From: RGIG8124 sp045130665
GTDB lineage: Bacteria > Bacillota > Clostridia > Christensenellales > CAG-917
Reading direction: 5' to 3'
Assembly: GCA_045130665.1 (NCBI GenBank)
Contig: JBGUQC010000004.1
Span: 496,001 to 560,000, forward strand
Length of the DNA: 64,000 nucleotides
The position numbers and the translations under genes were made by a program. A model generated the notes under the pieces. That model was given only the letters and a program-made list of their open reading frames with translations, had not been told where the DNA came from and made no database searches. Numbering within the stretch: the stretch's first letter is position 1; each line of letters begins with the position of its first letter. Positions 43,334 to 52,722 of the stretch are shown here, one piece after another.

Positions 43334-43843
43334 TTATTCTACAAAATATACACTCTTCATAACTTGTGGTGTTAATGGTTTGTCATTGTAGTTTGTTCTA
43401 ACATTTGCAATCTTGTCTACAACATCCATACCCTCTATTACTTTTCCAAATGCAGCATATTGTCCATCTAAGAAATTGCAATTCACATGACAAATGAAAA
43501 ATTGTGATGATGCAGAGTTGGGATTCATAGCTCTTGCCATAGAAATAACACCTCTTTGGTGCGAAATATTATTGTTTACACCATTAATCTTAAATTCACC
43601 TTTAATTTCTTTATCTGAACCACCGATTCCTGTTCCTAAAGGATCGCCACCTTGTATCATAAAGTCTTTGATAACTCTATGGAAAATAAGACCATCATAG
43701 AATTTCTTAGAAACTAGCTCTTTGAAGTTTTGAACTGTAATCGGAGCATTACCTGCATTATCTAATTCAACAACGATAATGCCACCATCTTCCATTTCTA
43801 TTGCAACCTTGTCTGTAATCTTTTCTGTCTTAGTATAATTCAT
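43334..43843 (-). CDS. Cyclophilin-type peptidyl-prolyl isomerase
   Basis: A 169-residue cytoplasmic cyclophilin. Motifs include FHRVIKDFMIQGGDPLGTG (catalytic Arg), ISMARAMNPNSASSQFFI, LDGQYAAFGKV and VVDKIAN. The FIC-N segment carries the active-site Phe and Met/Ile positions as expected. It speeds proline isomerisation in protein folding. Length is normal, there is no signal peptide, and GGAG precedes the ATG. Single-gene unit. Confidence 0.95.
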   Translation of the reverse strand: MNYTKTEKITDKVAIEMEDGGIIVVELDNAGNAPITVQNFKELVSKKFYDGLIFHRVIKDFMIQGGDPLGTGIGGSDKEIKGEFKINGVNNNISHQRGVISMARAMNPNSASSQFFICHVNCNFLDGQYAAFGKVIEGMDVVDKIANVRTNYNDKPLTPQVMKSVYFVE

Positions 43844-43907
43844 TTTTTATCTCCATTATTCAGTATTTCTCAATTTTATTCGTAAATATCTTAAAAATAT
43901 TCATTTT

Positions 43908-44387
43908 CTATACATTTAGTGTATCTACCCACTCTTTGATCTTTTCTTGAGATGGGCGTTTGTTTAAAATTGCGCCTTCAATTATCTTTGTGGATGGATC
44001 TACACTATCTTTTAAATATTGAATAGTCTTGCCAAAGCCACTTCCGCCAGATGTTGCAAATAAAACAATAGTCTTACCAGCAAAATCGTATGCTTCTAAA
44101 AATGTATTAATAATAGTTGGAGCAATATACCACCAAATTGGGAATCCTACAAATATAACATCATAATCTTGAATATTTGCATTCGTATCTGCAATTTCAG
44201 GTCTAGATGCCTTATTCTTCATTTCAACACTGCTTCTAGATCTTGGATTCATCCAATTTAAATCTGGCTTTGTATATCTAACTGCTGGAGCAATTTCATA
44301 TAAATCTGAACTAGTCACTTCTGCGAGGTCTCTTGCAACTTTTTCTGTTACGCCACTTGCACTAAAATATGCAACTAATTTTTTCAT
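43908..44387 (-). CDS. Flavodoxin
   Basis: A 159-residue flavodoxin-fold protein. The N terminus KKLVAYFSASGVTEKVA forms the FMN phosphate loop, and FVGFPIWWYIAPTIINTFLE and LFATSGGSGFGKT are the other flavin loops, as in the short flavodoxins related to YwqN/NADPH-dependent reductases of Clostridia. It carries electrons or reduces small molecules with bound FMN. The ATG at 44387 follows GAGGTGTATT; four upstream codons are dropped. Confidence 0.88.
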   Translation of the reverse strand: MKKLVAYFSASGVTEKVARDLAEVTSSDLYEIAPAVRYTKPDLNWMNPRSRSSVEMKNKASRPEIADTNANIQDYDVIFVGFPIWWYIAPTIINTFLEAYDFAGKTIVLFATSGGSGFGKTIQYLKDSVDPSTKIIEGAILNKRPSQEKIKEWVDTLNV

Positions 44388-44437
44388 AATACACCTCATT
44401 ATTCGTTAATAAACATATTATAACATTTTTTATTCTA

Positions 44438-44477
44438 TAAAAAAAGACTGCTATTTCCGTGAGGATTTAGCAGTCTT
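44438..44477 (-). terminator. Terminator of the mscS transcript
   Basis: Minus-strand AAGACTGCTA / TAGCAGTCTT hairpin followed by TTTTTATAG. Confidence 0.85.
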
Positions 44478-44515
44478 AACGACTTTATTATTAAAGATGA
44501 ATGTTTAATAGAATA

Positions 44516-45631
44516 TTATAGTGTTTGGTTAGATTGATCCATATCTTTGGATAATTCTTTTTGTTCTGCAACGAATTGTTCAGCTTCCTTCTTAATCTTG
44601 TTTGTTGCCTTATATTCTGTTGGCTTGAAGTTGGAAATAACAACTTGGTTGAATGAGAGGTCAATGCCTGCTTCTCTAAATACTCTACGATATTCTCTTA
44701 ATAAGTCTCTTTGTACTTGATATCTGTCTTCTTCTTGACACTTTGCAACAATCTTTACTGCAACGTTTGAATCACCATAACCGGATACACCTTTGTAGTA
44801 TGGTCCTTCCATAATTGCTGGAATCTTCTCTCTGAAGTCATCAAAGTTATCTTTTAATAATCCTTCAATTACTTCAATTGGTACATCATATGGGAATTCG
44901 CAGTCTACGATAGCTAGAGATAATTCTCTAGACATGTTAATAACATTAGAAATATCTGAGTTGTTGATAATCTTAATGTTTCCTGCTGCATCTAAAATCT
45001 TTGTAGAACGAATACCAATTTCTGTAACAGTTCCTCTGAAATCTCCGACTGTAATGATTTCACCAACGTTGTATTCGTTTTCAAATACTAAGAACATACC
45101 TGCAACAATGTCTGCAATTAAGCTTTGACATCCTAAGCCTATGACTAACGTTAAGATACCAACGGATGCGAATATTGCTGTTGCATTCACTCCTAACGCC
45201 TCTAACACCAAGATGATTATTGCAAGGGCTGCTGCATATTTAACAAGGCCATCTATTAAAGTTAAGATTGTTTGTGCTCTATGAGATTTCTCCATAATCT
45301 TTTTAAAGATTAATCTTACTAAAATGCATACAACTAAAACTATAACAATATAGACTAAACTCTTTACCAAAACTGGAAGATGTGTCATAAACTTGGCGCC
45401 TGCCTCTTCTGTATTCCAGACATTATCTTTTACCCATCCACCTAAAGGTGTAGCTGGTGCTAAAACTTCTAATAGAATTAATGCGATGAATACTAATAAG
45501 ACTACTGCGCAAACACAGATTTCAACTATAATTGCTATCTTCTTATTCTTCTTTTTCTTTTCTTCTTTTTGTTGATCTTCGACTTTCTTGTCGAGTTCTT
45601 GACTTACTTCGTTTGCCATTTTTTCATTCAT
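44516..45631 (-). CDS. Small-conductance mechanosensitive channel (MscS family)
   Basis: A 371-residue membrane channel that opens on membrane tension to protect against osmotic downshock. A highly charged N-terminal stretch (KKVEDQQKEEKKKKNKK) precedes three to four membrane helices. The pore helix and beta domain are seen in ILTLVIGLGCQSLIADIVAG and YNVGEIITVGDFRGTV, then the FPYDVPIE vestibule region. An internal ATG four codons in (45619) has a better-spaced AAGGA, so the true start may be there. It begins 20 nt after the 1315-residue surface protein and may be co-transcribed. Confidence 0.92.
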   Translation of the reverse strand: MNEKMANEVSQELDKKVEDQQKEEKKKKNKKIAIIVEICVCAVVLLVFIALILLEVLAPATPLGGWVKDNVWNTEEAGAKFMTHLPVLVKSLVYIVIVLVVCILVRLIFKKIMEKSHRAQTILTLIDGLVKYAAALAIIILVLEALGVNATAIFASVGILTLVIGLGCQSLIADIVAGMFLVFENEYNVGEIITVGDFRGTVTEIGIRSTKILDAAGNIKIINNSDISNVINMSRELSLAIVDCEFPYDVPIEVIEGLLKDNFDDFREKIPAIMEGPYYKGVSGYGDSNVAVKIVAKCQEEDRYQVQRDLLREYRRVFREAGIDLSFNQVVISNFKPTEYKATNKIKKEAEQFVAEQKELSKDMDQSNQTL

Positions 45632-45651
45632 CCTTTTTCTTTATTTATATT

Positions 45652-48600
45652 TTATGCAATATTAGCAAATTCGGTAATCAATGTTACCTCACTACTAATT
45701 GCATATAAGTTTACTGTGTCACTCATTTCACCTAGAGTATAGGCTGTAAATTCTACTGCTGTATTTGTATCATCATATAATGTATATTGTTCGGATTGTA
45801 GAGCAAATACATAACCCTTAGTGGTTATATTATAAACTGCTAATTCTGTTGAACCGTTTCTAACTTTATTTCTTGCAACAACTCTAGTACCTGTTGCATC
45901 TACATTGTAATCTTCAAATATAATTTGAATTGCAACTGTGGCATCATCAGTTGGGTTGGCTTGATGGTTAAGAATAATTACATTATATCCATCAACTCTT
46001 TGTTCATAATCAGGTGTTGCATATTCTGTACCTAATACGGATCTTGGATTTAGCTGCATTGTAGGTTCTGTGCTACCACCAATATATACATCAACAGAAT
46101 TGCCTTCTACCAAATGGTCTGCGACTGTGTTAATATCGATATATTTAGAACTACCATCGTCTTGGTATGATGGTTTGCTACTTAAACCATAAGCTGCATT
46201 CAATGAACCATCAACAATCATTGTAGTGATTTGATTATTACCATATACTTCTCCAAGATAGATATTATATTCAACTCCACCTAATGTTACCTTTTTGTAA
46301 GCATATGTTATGGTGTTATAACCAGTATATTGATATGGTAAATCTTCAAGAGCTATATATGGATGATCTTCATCAAAGAAACATCTAAACACCTCGTAGT
46401 TATTTGTATCCTTTTGATACGTAATTCTATTTACATAGTAAATACCTGAATCTTCTGTTTTAAATTTATACGTATTATAAATATTTGTAGATGTAACCCT
46501 AGTGCCATCTAAATTAAACGTTACAGCATTAGATGGATATGTTCCGTAACAACTTGGAGTATAATCCGGATCTGTTGTATCCTCATAATAGTTAGATTCA
46601 TCATATGCTGCATTTGGTAAAGATAAAGCATTTGAAGCTAAAACATCTCCAGACAAACCATATGTCATCTTATAATAGAATTCATTATTTACAGGATCCA
46701 TCAAGTAAAGGAATCTAGAATCTGTATTATTTACGCCCATGCTATATTCTTCATTAGATAATTGAATATTTTCTATATACGCACTGTCAGAGTAGAACGC
46801 TAGAGACCAATTACTTAAATTAACTTCCTTTCCGTTAATAGTTGGATAACCATCTACATATACCATACACTCATCTTCAGCAGCATGAGCACCTTCACCC
46901 TCAAGATAATAATTAACTGTTGCAGTAACATTAAGATCTATATCAGTTTCGTAATATCCCTCGATTTGAACAGCATATCCATTATCATTGATTATATAAT
47001 TCCATGTACCTGTAAATGATGTTGATTTCAACTCTTCTATTGTAACAGCCCAATCGTCACCAATCATATCTGCATAATATACTTCTGGATCACTAATAAC
47101 TACTCCACTTGAAGTATCTGAGAAGACGACTGTATCAACAACGGCACTTTCTGGACAATCTATATCTAGAGTAAGAATAAGTTTCTTTGATGTTGTTACA
47201 TCATATGAACCTACATCTACTGATGTAGAAGCTTTTGTATATGTAAATCTTGCATATGTAATAACACTATTCTCATCTGTTAAAATAATCTCAGTTCTTA
47301 CCAATGTATTCCATTGAGATTGTGTGAATTCCATTGAATTATTTGCTTCTACTAATCCAGCAGTAATTGGAATATTGAATGAATCTGTTGCACCACCTGT
47401 ATATACGTTTGTAACGGTTGCTATTGTGTTTATGTTATTTTCAGTAAATATATTGTCCATAGCAACCATGAATGATTCTGTTTCATAAGTTTTATCAAAC
47501 ATTAATGTAGATTCATTAAATGGCATAAACGTTTCTTCACCACATTGGTCAGTTCCTGCTGAATTTTCAAATACATATTGAACACCACCTATTGTTCTAG
47601 TAGTTGCAAGTGCTGCCGTATAAATATGTGTTAAATCTGGAATAGTTATGGATTGTTCAGCTTCTGTAGTCTTATTTCCAATTGTAACAACTTCGTTGTT
47701 TTCATCTCTTATGATTACAATATATCCTTCACCATCTGCAAATGTTGGTGTTGCCCAAAGTGATGTATATACCGTATAACCATTTTCTATATCAAACTCT
47801 CCACTTGCTGAAAACTCAACCTCTTGTGTAGATGTTTCTGTTAAACTAATCACTTGTGATCCCGCAATTTTACCTGTAGCATCTAATAATTGGATTTGTA
47901 GAATATCTGCACTATTGTATATGCCAGAAACAGATACACTAGTTCCGTCAAATGTTTCTTCAATTGGAGTTCCTGTATCTCCAACCAATACATTACATGT
48001 AAGCTGTGCACTAGCTAATAATCTGGTCGCAGATACACTATATGTAAATCCAGAATTTGGTTGTAAAATTATTTGTGTATTTTCAAATAAATTTGGATTA
48101 TCAATTGTTTGTAACAATTGTCTGTCAAATAATACCTGTTGTCCATCACGAACAACTATTGGAGTAATATAAACACTTACACTTGGCTGATTATAATTTA
48201 CAGCCAAACTAATATTAGACTCTTGTCCTGTATAAGTATCTAATACAACATCATCTGCGCCAACAATATCCAATTTATACATATCTGTTGGTTGAGCAGA
48301 ATTGTCAAAGCTCGTATTTATTGCATATACATATTGATAACATTCATCATTTGTTCCAATTGAACTCTCATATGAGAAATCATATGTTGCCATAAATGCA
48401 TCAGCAGTAATAATTTCAGGTGGATAAACAATGTTATATTCTATTCTATCTAGTTCTATTTCTTCACCGTAGTATGTAGTTTTAATTACACCTATAACTG
48501 TAGTCTTGTCACGAAGATTACTTAATGTTCCTTTGATATAACCATTTTTATCAATATTTGAATCCGTCTTAATTAAGCTATCGCCAACATAGAAATCTAC

Positions 48601-49599
48601 ATGCGTGTTAGAACCTGTCTTATATGCATCTGAAATAAATATGCTGTAATTTAAATTAAATTGTTTGCCATTATAATCTATAGCCGATTCAAACGCAGAT
48701 ACTGCATCTGGCTTCTTTTCTTTAGATGTTGTGAATTCATAAGTAAAATGAGGCGCGGAAAAACCACCCAATTCCTTTTCTACAGATAAAATTTGTATTT
48801 TGTATGTTCTGTTAGGAGTTAAACCTGTAACTAATCCAGTTATTGTACCATCTGCTAATAATTGTACATCGTGTGGATCCGAATCCTCCATTAATTCAGA
48901 CACATTCCCTTCGGGCGTTTTGTCCTCAAATTTTAGCTCTGTTGTATATTCAAAACTAGGATTTGTAACAGTTAAAACATATTGTACTTCTGGATCTAGA
49001 TTTTGAATACTCATTTCAAATGAAACATAGTTTGTACCAGCGAAGAAAGCTTGCATTATAACTGTAGGTGCGGCTTTAATAATATTTGCTGCTACTACAA
49101 CAATTGCAACAATTGCAGCTGCAACAACTGTAACAGATCCAGCAATAGAAGCCGCAGTTGCTGTTGCACCAGATGCAGCAGAAGCACTTGCTCCAGATGC
49201 TGCAGCAGTAGATGAAGATGCTGCGGAAAGACTTTCACCGCCTGTAACATTTGCCCCACCAGATGTAGATGGACCACCTCCTGATGAAGATGAGGCTCCA
49301 CCGGATTCTGAACCTGTGCCACTACTATTAGATGAAGCACTATTGTTACTGCTTATTTCACTTTGATTATTTTCTGATGTGTTTCTATTGATATCTTGAT
49401 GGAAATCACTGCTTCTTTGATCATATTGTTGTTGACCAAAATTACCACTGTCTTCTTGAATACTTAAATTTTCTTGAGGCGGAGTTGGAATTTCCTTAGG
49501 CGAATAAAATTCAACCGCATCTAGTGGTTTGAATTCGCTTACAAAAAAGTCTTCTGTATACTGTTTAAATTCATCATCCGTTATTCTAAATTTAATCAT
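45652..49599 (-). CDS. Giant membrane-anchored protein with Ser/Gly/Ala-rich stalk and beta-rich repeats
   Basis: A 1315-residue protein of unknown function. Residues 1-80 are polar and 80-150 are low-complexity Ser/Gly/Ala/Asn. A single hydrophobic segment at 151-174 (GSVTVVAAAIVAIVVVAA) is the only membrane helix. The remaining 1100 residues are beta-rich, with fibronectin-III-like pieces early on (VTGLTPNRTYKIQIL) and many Tyr, Thr and Asp. There is no N-terminal signal peptide, lipobox or LPXTG, so it would insert as an internal signal anchor with the N terminus inside and the repeats outside. It lies upstream of mscS in the same orientation. Confidence 0.72.
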   Translation of the reverse strand: MIKFRITDDEFKQYTEDFFVSEFKPLDAVEFYSPKEIPTPPQENLSIQEDSGNFGQQQYDQRSSDFHQDINRNTSENNQSEISSNNSASSNSSGTGSESGGASSSSGGGPSTSGGANVTGGESLSAASSSTAAASGASASAASGATATAASIAGSVTVVAAAIVAIVVVAANIIKAAPTVIMQAFFAGTNYVSFEMSIQNLDPEVQYVLTVTNPSFEYTTELKFEDKTPEGNVSELMEDSDPHDVQLLADGTITGLVTGLTPNRTYKIQILSVEKELGGFSAPHFTYEFTTSKEKKPDAVSAFESAIDYNGKQFNLNYSIFISDAYKTGSNTHVDFYVGDSLIKTDSNIDKNGYIKGTLSNLRDKTTVIGVIKTTYYGEEIELDRIEYNIVYPPEIITADAFMATYDFSYESSIGTNDECYQYVYAINTSFDNSAQPTDMYKLDIVGADDVVLDTYTGQESNISLAVNYNQPSVSVYITPIVVRDGQQVLFDRQLLQTIDNPNLFENTQIILQPNSGFTYSVSATRLLASAQLTCNVLVGDTGTPIEETFDGTSVSVSGIYNSADILQIQLLDATGKIAGSQVISLTETSTQEVEFSASGEFDIENGYTVYTSLWATPTFADGEGYIVIIRDENNEVVTIGNKTTEAEQSITIPDLTHIYTAALATTRTIGGVQYVFENSAGTDQCGEETFMPFNESTLMFDKTYETESFMVAMDNIFTENNINTIATVTNVYTGGATDSFNIPITAGLVEANNSMEFTQSQWNTLVRTEIILTDENSVITYARFTYTKASTSVDVGSYDVTTSKKLILTLDIDCPESAVVDTVVFSDTSSGVVISDPEVYYADMIGDDWAVTIEELKSTSFTGTWNYIINDNGYAVQIEGYYETDIDLNVTATVNYYLEGEGAHAAEDECMVYVDGYPTINGKEVNLSNWSLAFYSDSAYIENIQLSNEEYSMGVNNTDSRFLYLMDPVNNEFYYKMTYGLSGDVLASNALSLPNAAYDESNYYEDTTDPDYTPSCYGTYPSNAVTFNLDGTRVTSTNIYNTYKFKTEDSGIYYVNRITYQKDTNNYEVFRCFFDEDHPYIALEDLPYQYTGYNTITYAYKKVTLGGVEYNIYLGEVYGNNQITTMIVDGSLNAAYGLSSKPSYQDDGSSKYIDINTVADHLVEGNSVDVYIGGSTEPTMQLNPRSVLGTEYATPDYEQRVDGYNVIILNHQANPTDDATVAIQIIFEDYNVDATGTRVVARNKVRNGSTELAVYNITTKGYVFALQSEQYTLYDDTNTAVEFTAYTLGEMSDTVNLYAISSEVTLITEFANIA

Positions 49600-49667
49600 G
49601 AATAACCCGCCCTTAATGGTAAAATTCTACCATAGGGTAAACAAATAGTAAAATATTTTTAATATTA

Positions 49668-51041
49668 CTACTTGTTTTTGGCTCTTTTTTCGGCTTTTGC
49701 TTCACACTTTTCAATAAGATGATTATATTTTGTGCTCCACTTCGCCATTTTTTCAAAGGAATACTTTTTTGGAATTTTAGAGGCCACATTCATTGCATGT
49801 ATACCCTCAAATGCCATTCTTAAAATAGTATTCAAAAATGATGGATAGAAGATAAGTTTCCAAAGAATTGCTGAGAACATACCAAATTTATATTTTGGAC
49901 GTCTCTCGTCCTCTGGAGTTAGCATAATATATTTTAAAGTATCATCTGTTACAAATTTTCCACTTAGTGCCCAATTGATATACTTTGCTTTGAATCTTAA
50001 AGCATGACGACGTACTATATCTAAAAGAGCAAATCCCTTGCCATATTTTGCAAAATATTTTACATAGAATCCCCACATATTTGTTGCGGTGAAATCTATG
50101 ATTTCATTTTCAATTACATAGTCTGCAAAAATTGCAGCTCCGTGCATTCCAGATTCAATACCACTTCCCATAATTGGAATTGTCATGAAAGCTGAATCTC
50201 CTAATGCAACATATCCATCTGCAACTGGTGTTGCAATACTGGATCTAACACTTAAAGGAACCTTTCTATCATAAATCTTATTTTCACTTAAAATAGGATT
50301 CATGGCTCTTAAATCTGCCAAGCGCTCTTGAATTTCTTCATCTGTAAATGGTCTTGAAATATTACATAAAAGAACATCAACCTTTCCCTCTTCATTTAGG
50401 TTACACCAACCAATGCCATCTGTATCCATATGTCTTAAAATCATGGTATTACTTACATCACTTAAGAATGTCTCTGTTCCTTCTGTTTTTTCAAAGAATG
50501 CACGATATGCAAACATAGTATCATAATCAGCTGGAGTCTTTTGTACACAGTATTTTTCTGGAAGTTGTCCTCTCAATTTTGAATACATTCCAGTTGCATC
50601 TATAACCAAATCAAACAACTCCTTACCATCTTTTGTTTCAATACCAACTACTCTTTCATTCTCAATTACTAACTTATCTATGGCTATGCTATATTTAATA
50701 GTTGCGCCTGCTTTTGTTGCAAGATCTGCAAAATATTGAGATAACTTTTGTCTATTTGGTGAAATTTCAACTAAAGGAAGAAATTGTGGAACTCTTAATG
50801 CGCCTTTTTCATCTGGAGAAACAAATACCCAATTTGCTTTTTGGACATATACATCTTTGCCTGGGAATGGTAGCCCACAGTCCTCAAAAACTGCTGCTGT
50901 TATATCATCACGCCAAGGATATCCAACGCTACCCTCTTCATTTCTTTCAAAAACAGTTACATTATATCCTGCACCTGCAAGTTTAATTGCTGCAACCATT
51001 CCGCCTTGTCCCATTCCAACAACTGCAATCTTTTTGTCCAT
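49668..51041 (-). CDS. FAD-dependent oxidoreductase (geranylgeranyl-reductase-like)
   Basis: A 457-residue flavoprotein. The N-terminal dinucleotide motif IAVVGMGQGGMVAAIKLAGAG and VFERNEEG bind FAD, and GYVALGDSAFMTIPIMGSGIESGMHGA is the second FAD motif (GD) of the PHBH/geranylgeranyl reductase group. It probably reduces or hydroxylates a lipid or isoprenoid-like compound; the C-terminal 120 residues are basic and may touch the membrane. The ATG at 51041 follows GGAGGATTATT; 26 upstream codons are dropped. Divergent from an MFS transporter that could move its substrate. Confidence 0.82.
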   Translation of the reverse strand: MDKKIAVVGMGQGGMVAAIKLAGAGYNVTVFERNEEGSVGYPWRDDITAAVFEDCGLPFPGKDVYVQKANWVFVSPDEKGALRVPQFLPLVEISPNRQKLSQYFADLATKAGATIKYSIAIDKLVIENERVVGIETKDGKELFDLVIDATGMYSKLRGQLPEKYCVQKTPADYDTMFAYRAFFEKTEGTETFLSDVSNTMILRHMDTDGIGWCNLNEEGKVDVLLCNISRPFTDEEIQERLADLRAMNPILSENKIYDRKVPLSVRSSIATPVADGYVALGDSAFMTIPIMGSGIESGMHGAAIFADYVIENEIIDFTATNMWGFYVKYFAKYGKGFALLDIVRRHALRFKAKYINWALSGKFVTDDTLKYIMLTPEDERRPKYKFGMFSAILWKLIFYPSFLNTILRMAFEGIHAMNVASKIPKKYSFEKMAKWSTKYNHLIEKCEAKAEKRAKNK

Positions 51042-51147
51042 AATAATCCTCCATATGCTGTTAAAATTTATTATATCACAATGAAAATCATTTTTAAATA
51101 TATAAAAATGTTTGAGCAAATTTATTGCTTCTTTACAAACCTGAATA

Positions 51148-51176
51148 TTGACATTTGGTCTTTAATAAAATAATCT
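51148..51176 (+). promoter_or_regulatory. Promoter of the MFS gene
   Basis: Consensus -35 TTGACA (51148-51153), 17-nt spacer and -10 TAATCT (51171-51176), with the ribosome site GGGAG about 25 nt further. Confidence 0.7.
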
Positions 51177-51211
51177 AGATATATATAAATATATATGTTT
51201 CGGGAGAAATT

Positions 51212-52627
51212 ATGGAACAAGATATTAGCATAAAGAAAGCAACTCCATTAGGTGCTAGAATTTGGATATCAGCCATAGCTTTTGGATTAGTAGGACAAAT
51301 TGCTTGGGTTGTTGAGAATATGTACTTCTCAACTTTTGCACAAGATATCTTTGCAAACTCTGGTCGTACAGATTTGTCATATTTGGTTACAACATTAATG
51401 GTTTGGTTGTCTGCATTAACTGCAACAATTACAACCATATTTGCTGGTGGATGGTGTGATAAAACTGGTAAGAGAAAACCATTCGTAGCATATGGTTATA
51501 TTGGATGGGGTGCAACAATTATGCTATTTGCCGCAATTCCTATGTCGGCAAGTTCAAGCAAAGTTGCAGGTGTTGCAGCAATGTTAATTATTTTTGACTG
51601 TGTCATGACATTCGCTGGATCCACTGCTAATGATGCAGCATTTAACACTTGGGTTACAGACGTCACAGATACAACCAATAGAGGAAGAATTAATACTGTC
51701 CTTGCCCTAATGCCTGTTTTTGCAACCATTATTGTCTTTATAGGTCTTGGTAATCTATATAATGCTAATGCATCTAGTAACTGGTTGTTCTTCGTAGTCT
51801 TAGGAGCAATACCTATGGCATCAGGTGTTGTGGCTATATTCTTAATGAAAGATAGTCCAAACATTATCAAGAATACAAACCCGGATTTCCTAAAGGAAAC
51901 TTTCTATGGTTTTAGACCAAGTGTTGCTAAAGATAATAAGATGCTTTATGTATGTTTAACTACATTTGCACTTTTAGGAATCTCGCAACAAACATTCTTC
52001 TCTTATATTATTAACTTCGTACAAAACACTTTAGGTGTTGTAGACTATTTCATTCCTCTTGCAGTTATCATTCTTGGCGCGGCAGCTATCACTGGTTTAA
52101 CTGGCTTCTTGAGTGATAAGTTCGGAAGAAAGCATATGATATATCCTATGTTGGTAGTTTCAATTATTGGAACCTTACTAATGTACTTATTGAAGTTCAT
52201 GGGATCATTGAATGAAATGAATTATACACTTTGGTTGTCCATAGTTTGTATTATAGGTATCTTTATGCTTGGTAGTTTGCTTGGATTAAGCGGTATATTA
52301 ATGTCCTCATTCCAAGATTATATCCCAAAGGGATACGAAGGAAGATTCCAAGGTGTTCGTATGTGTTTCAGCGTTTTAATTCCTATGATTATTGGACCAT
52401 TGGTTACCCTAATTCTTGGTCTCAACAATACAGATACAGGAGATGCTGGTTTCAAACCACCATATAGTATGTTCCTTGCTGCATCTATTATTGCAGTCTT
52501 AGCATTAATCCCTGCTTATTTTGTAAGAAAAGATTCGAATAGATTGCGTGATTCACTTCTAAAAGCACAAGAAGCTGAAAAAGAAGAAGTGGTTGTAGAA
52601 GAAGAAACAACTGAAGAACAACAATGA
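51212..52627 (+). CDS. Major facilitator superfamily transporter
   Basis: A 471-residue carrier with 12 membrane helices. The loop 2-3 motif is GGWCDKTGKRKPFVAYG, similar to GPH and SLC45-type carriers, and the second half has GFLSDKFGRKHMIYP. It ends in a Glu-rich cytoplasmic tail (EAEKEEVVVEEETTEEQQ). The cargo is unknown. Sugar uptake is plausible given family resemblance and the rhamnoside locus that begins just downstream on the opposite strand. GGGAGAAATT precedes the ATG; a bidirectional terminator follows. Confidence 0.85.
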   Translation: MEQDISIKKATPLGARIWISAIAFGLVGQIAWVVENMYFSTFAQDIFANSGRTDLSYLVTTLMVWLSALTATITTIFAGGWCDKTGKRKPFVAYGYIGWGATIMLFAAIPMSASSSKVAGVAAMLIIFDCVMTFAGSTANDAAFNTWVTDVTDTTNRGRINTVLALMPVFATIIVFIGLGNLYNANASSNWLFFVVLGAIPMASGVVAIFLMKDSPNIIKNTNPDFLKETFYGFRPSVAKDNKMLYVCLTTFALLGISQQTFFSYIINFVQNTLGVVDYFIPLAVIILGAAAITGLTGFLSDKFGRKHMIYPMLVVSIIGTLLMYLLKFMGSLNEMNYTLWLSIVCIIGIFMLGSLLGLSGILMSSFQDYIPKGYEGRFQGVRMCFSVLIPMIIGPLVTLILGLNNTDTGDAGFKPPYSMFLAASIIAVLALIPAYFVRKDSNRLRDSLLKAQEAEKEEVVVEEETTEEQQ

Positions 52628-52661
52628 AGAACAACAATAAGGGTTTATAAAATAAAAAATG

Positions 52662-52691
52662 TCCGTGGGCGATTGCTCACGGATTTTTTTT
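52662..52691. terminator. Bidirectional terminator between MFS and rhamnosidase genes
   Basis: TCCGTGGGC-gatt-GCTCACGGA hairpin followed by eight T on plus; on minus it is followed by CATTTTTTATTTT. Confidence 0.9.
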
Positions 52692-52722
52692 GGTGGACCA
52701 AAATACTTTTTATACGAATTCC

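Noticed and set aside
49095..49340. Low-complexity DNA in the 1315-residue gene as a repeat array or CRISPR
   Set aside because: It encodes the Ser/Gly/Ala stretch in frame; there are no regular repeats with unique spacers.
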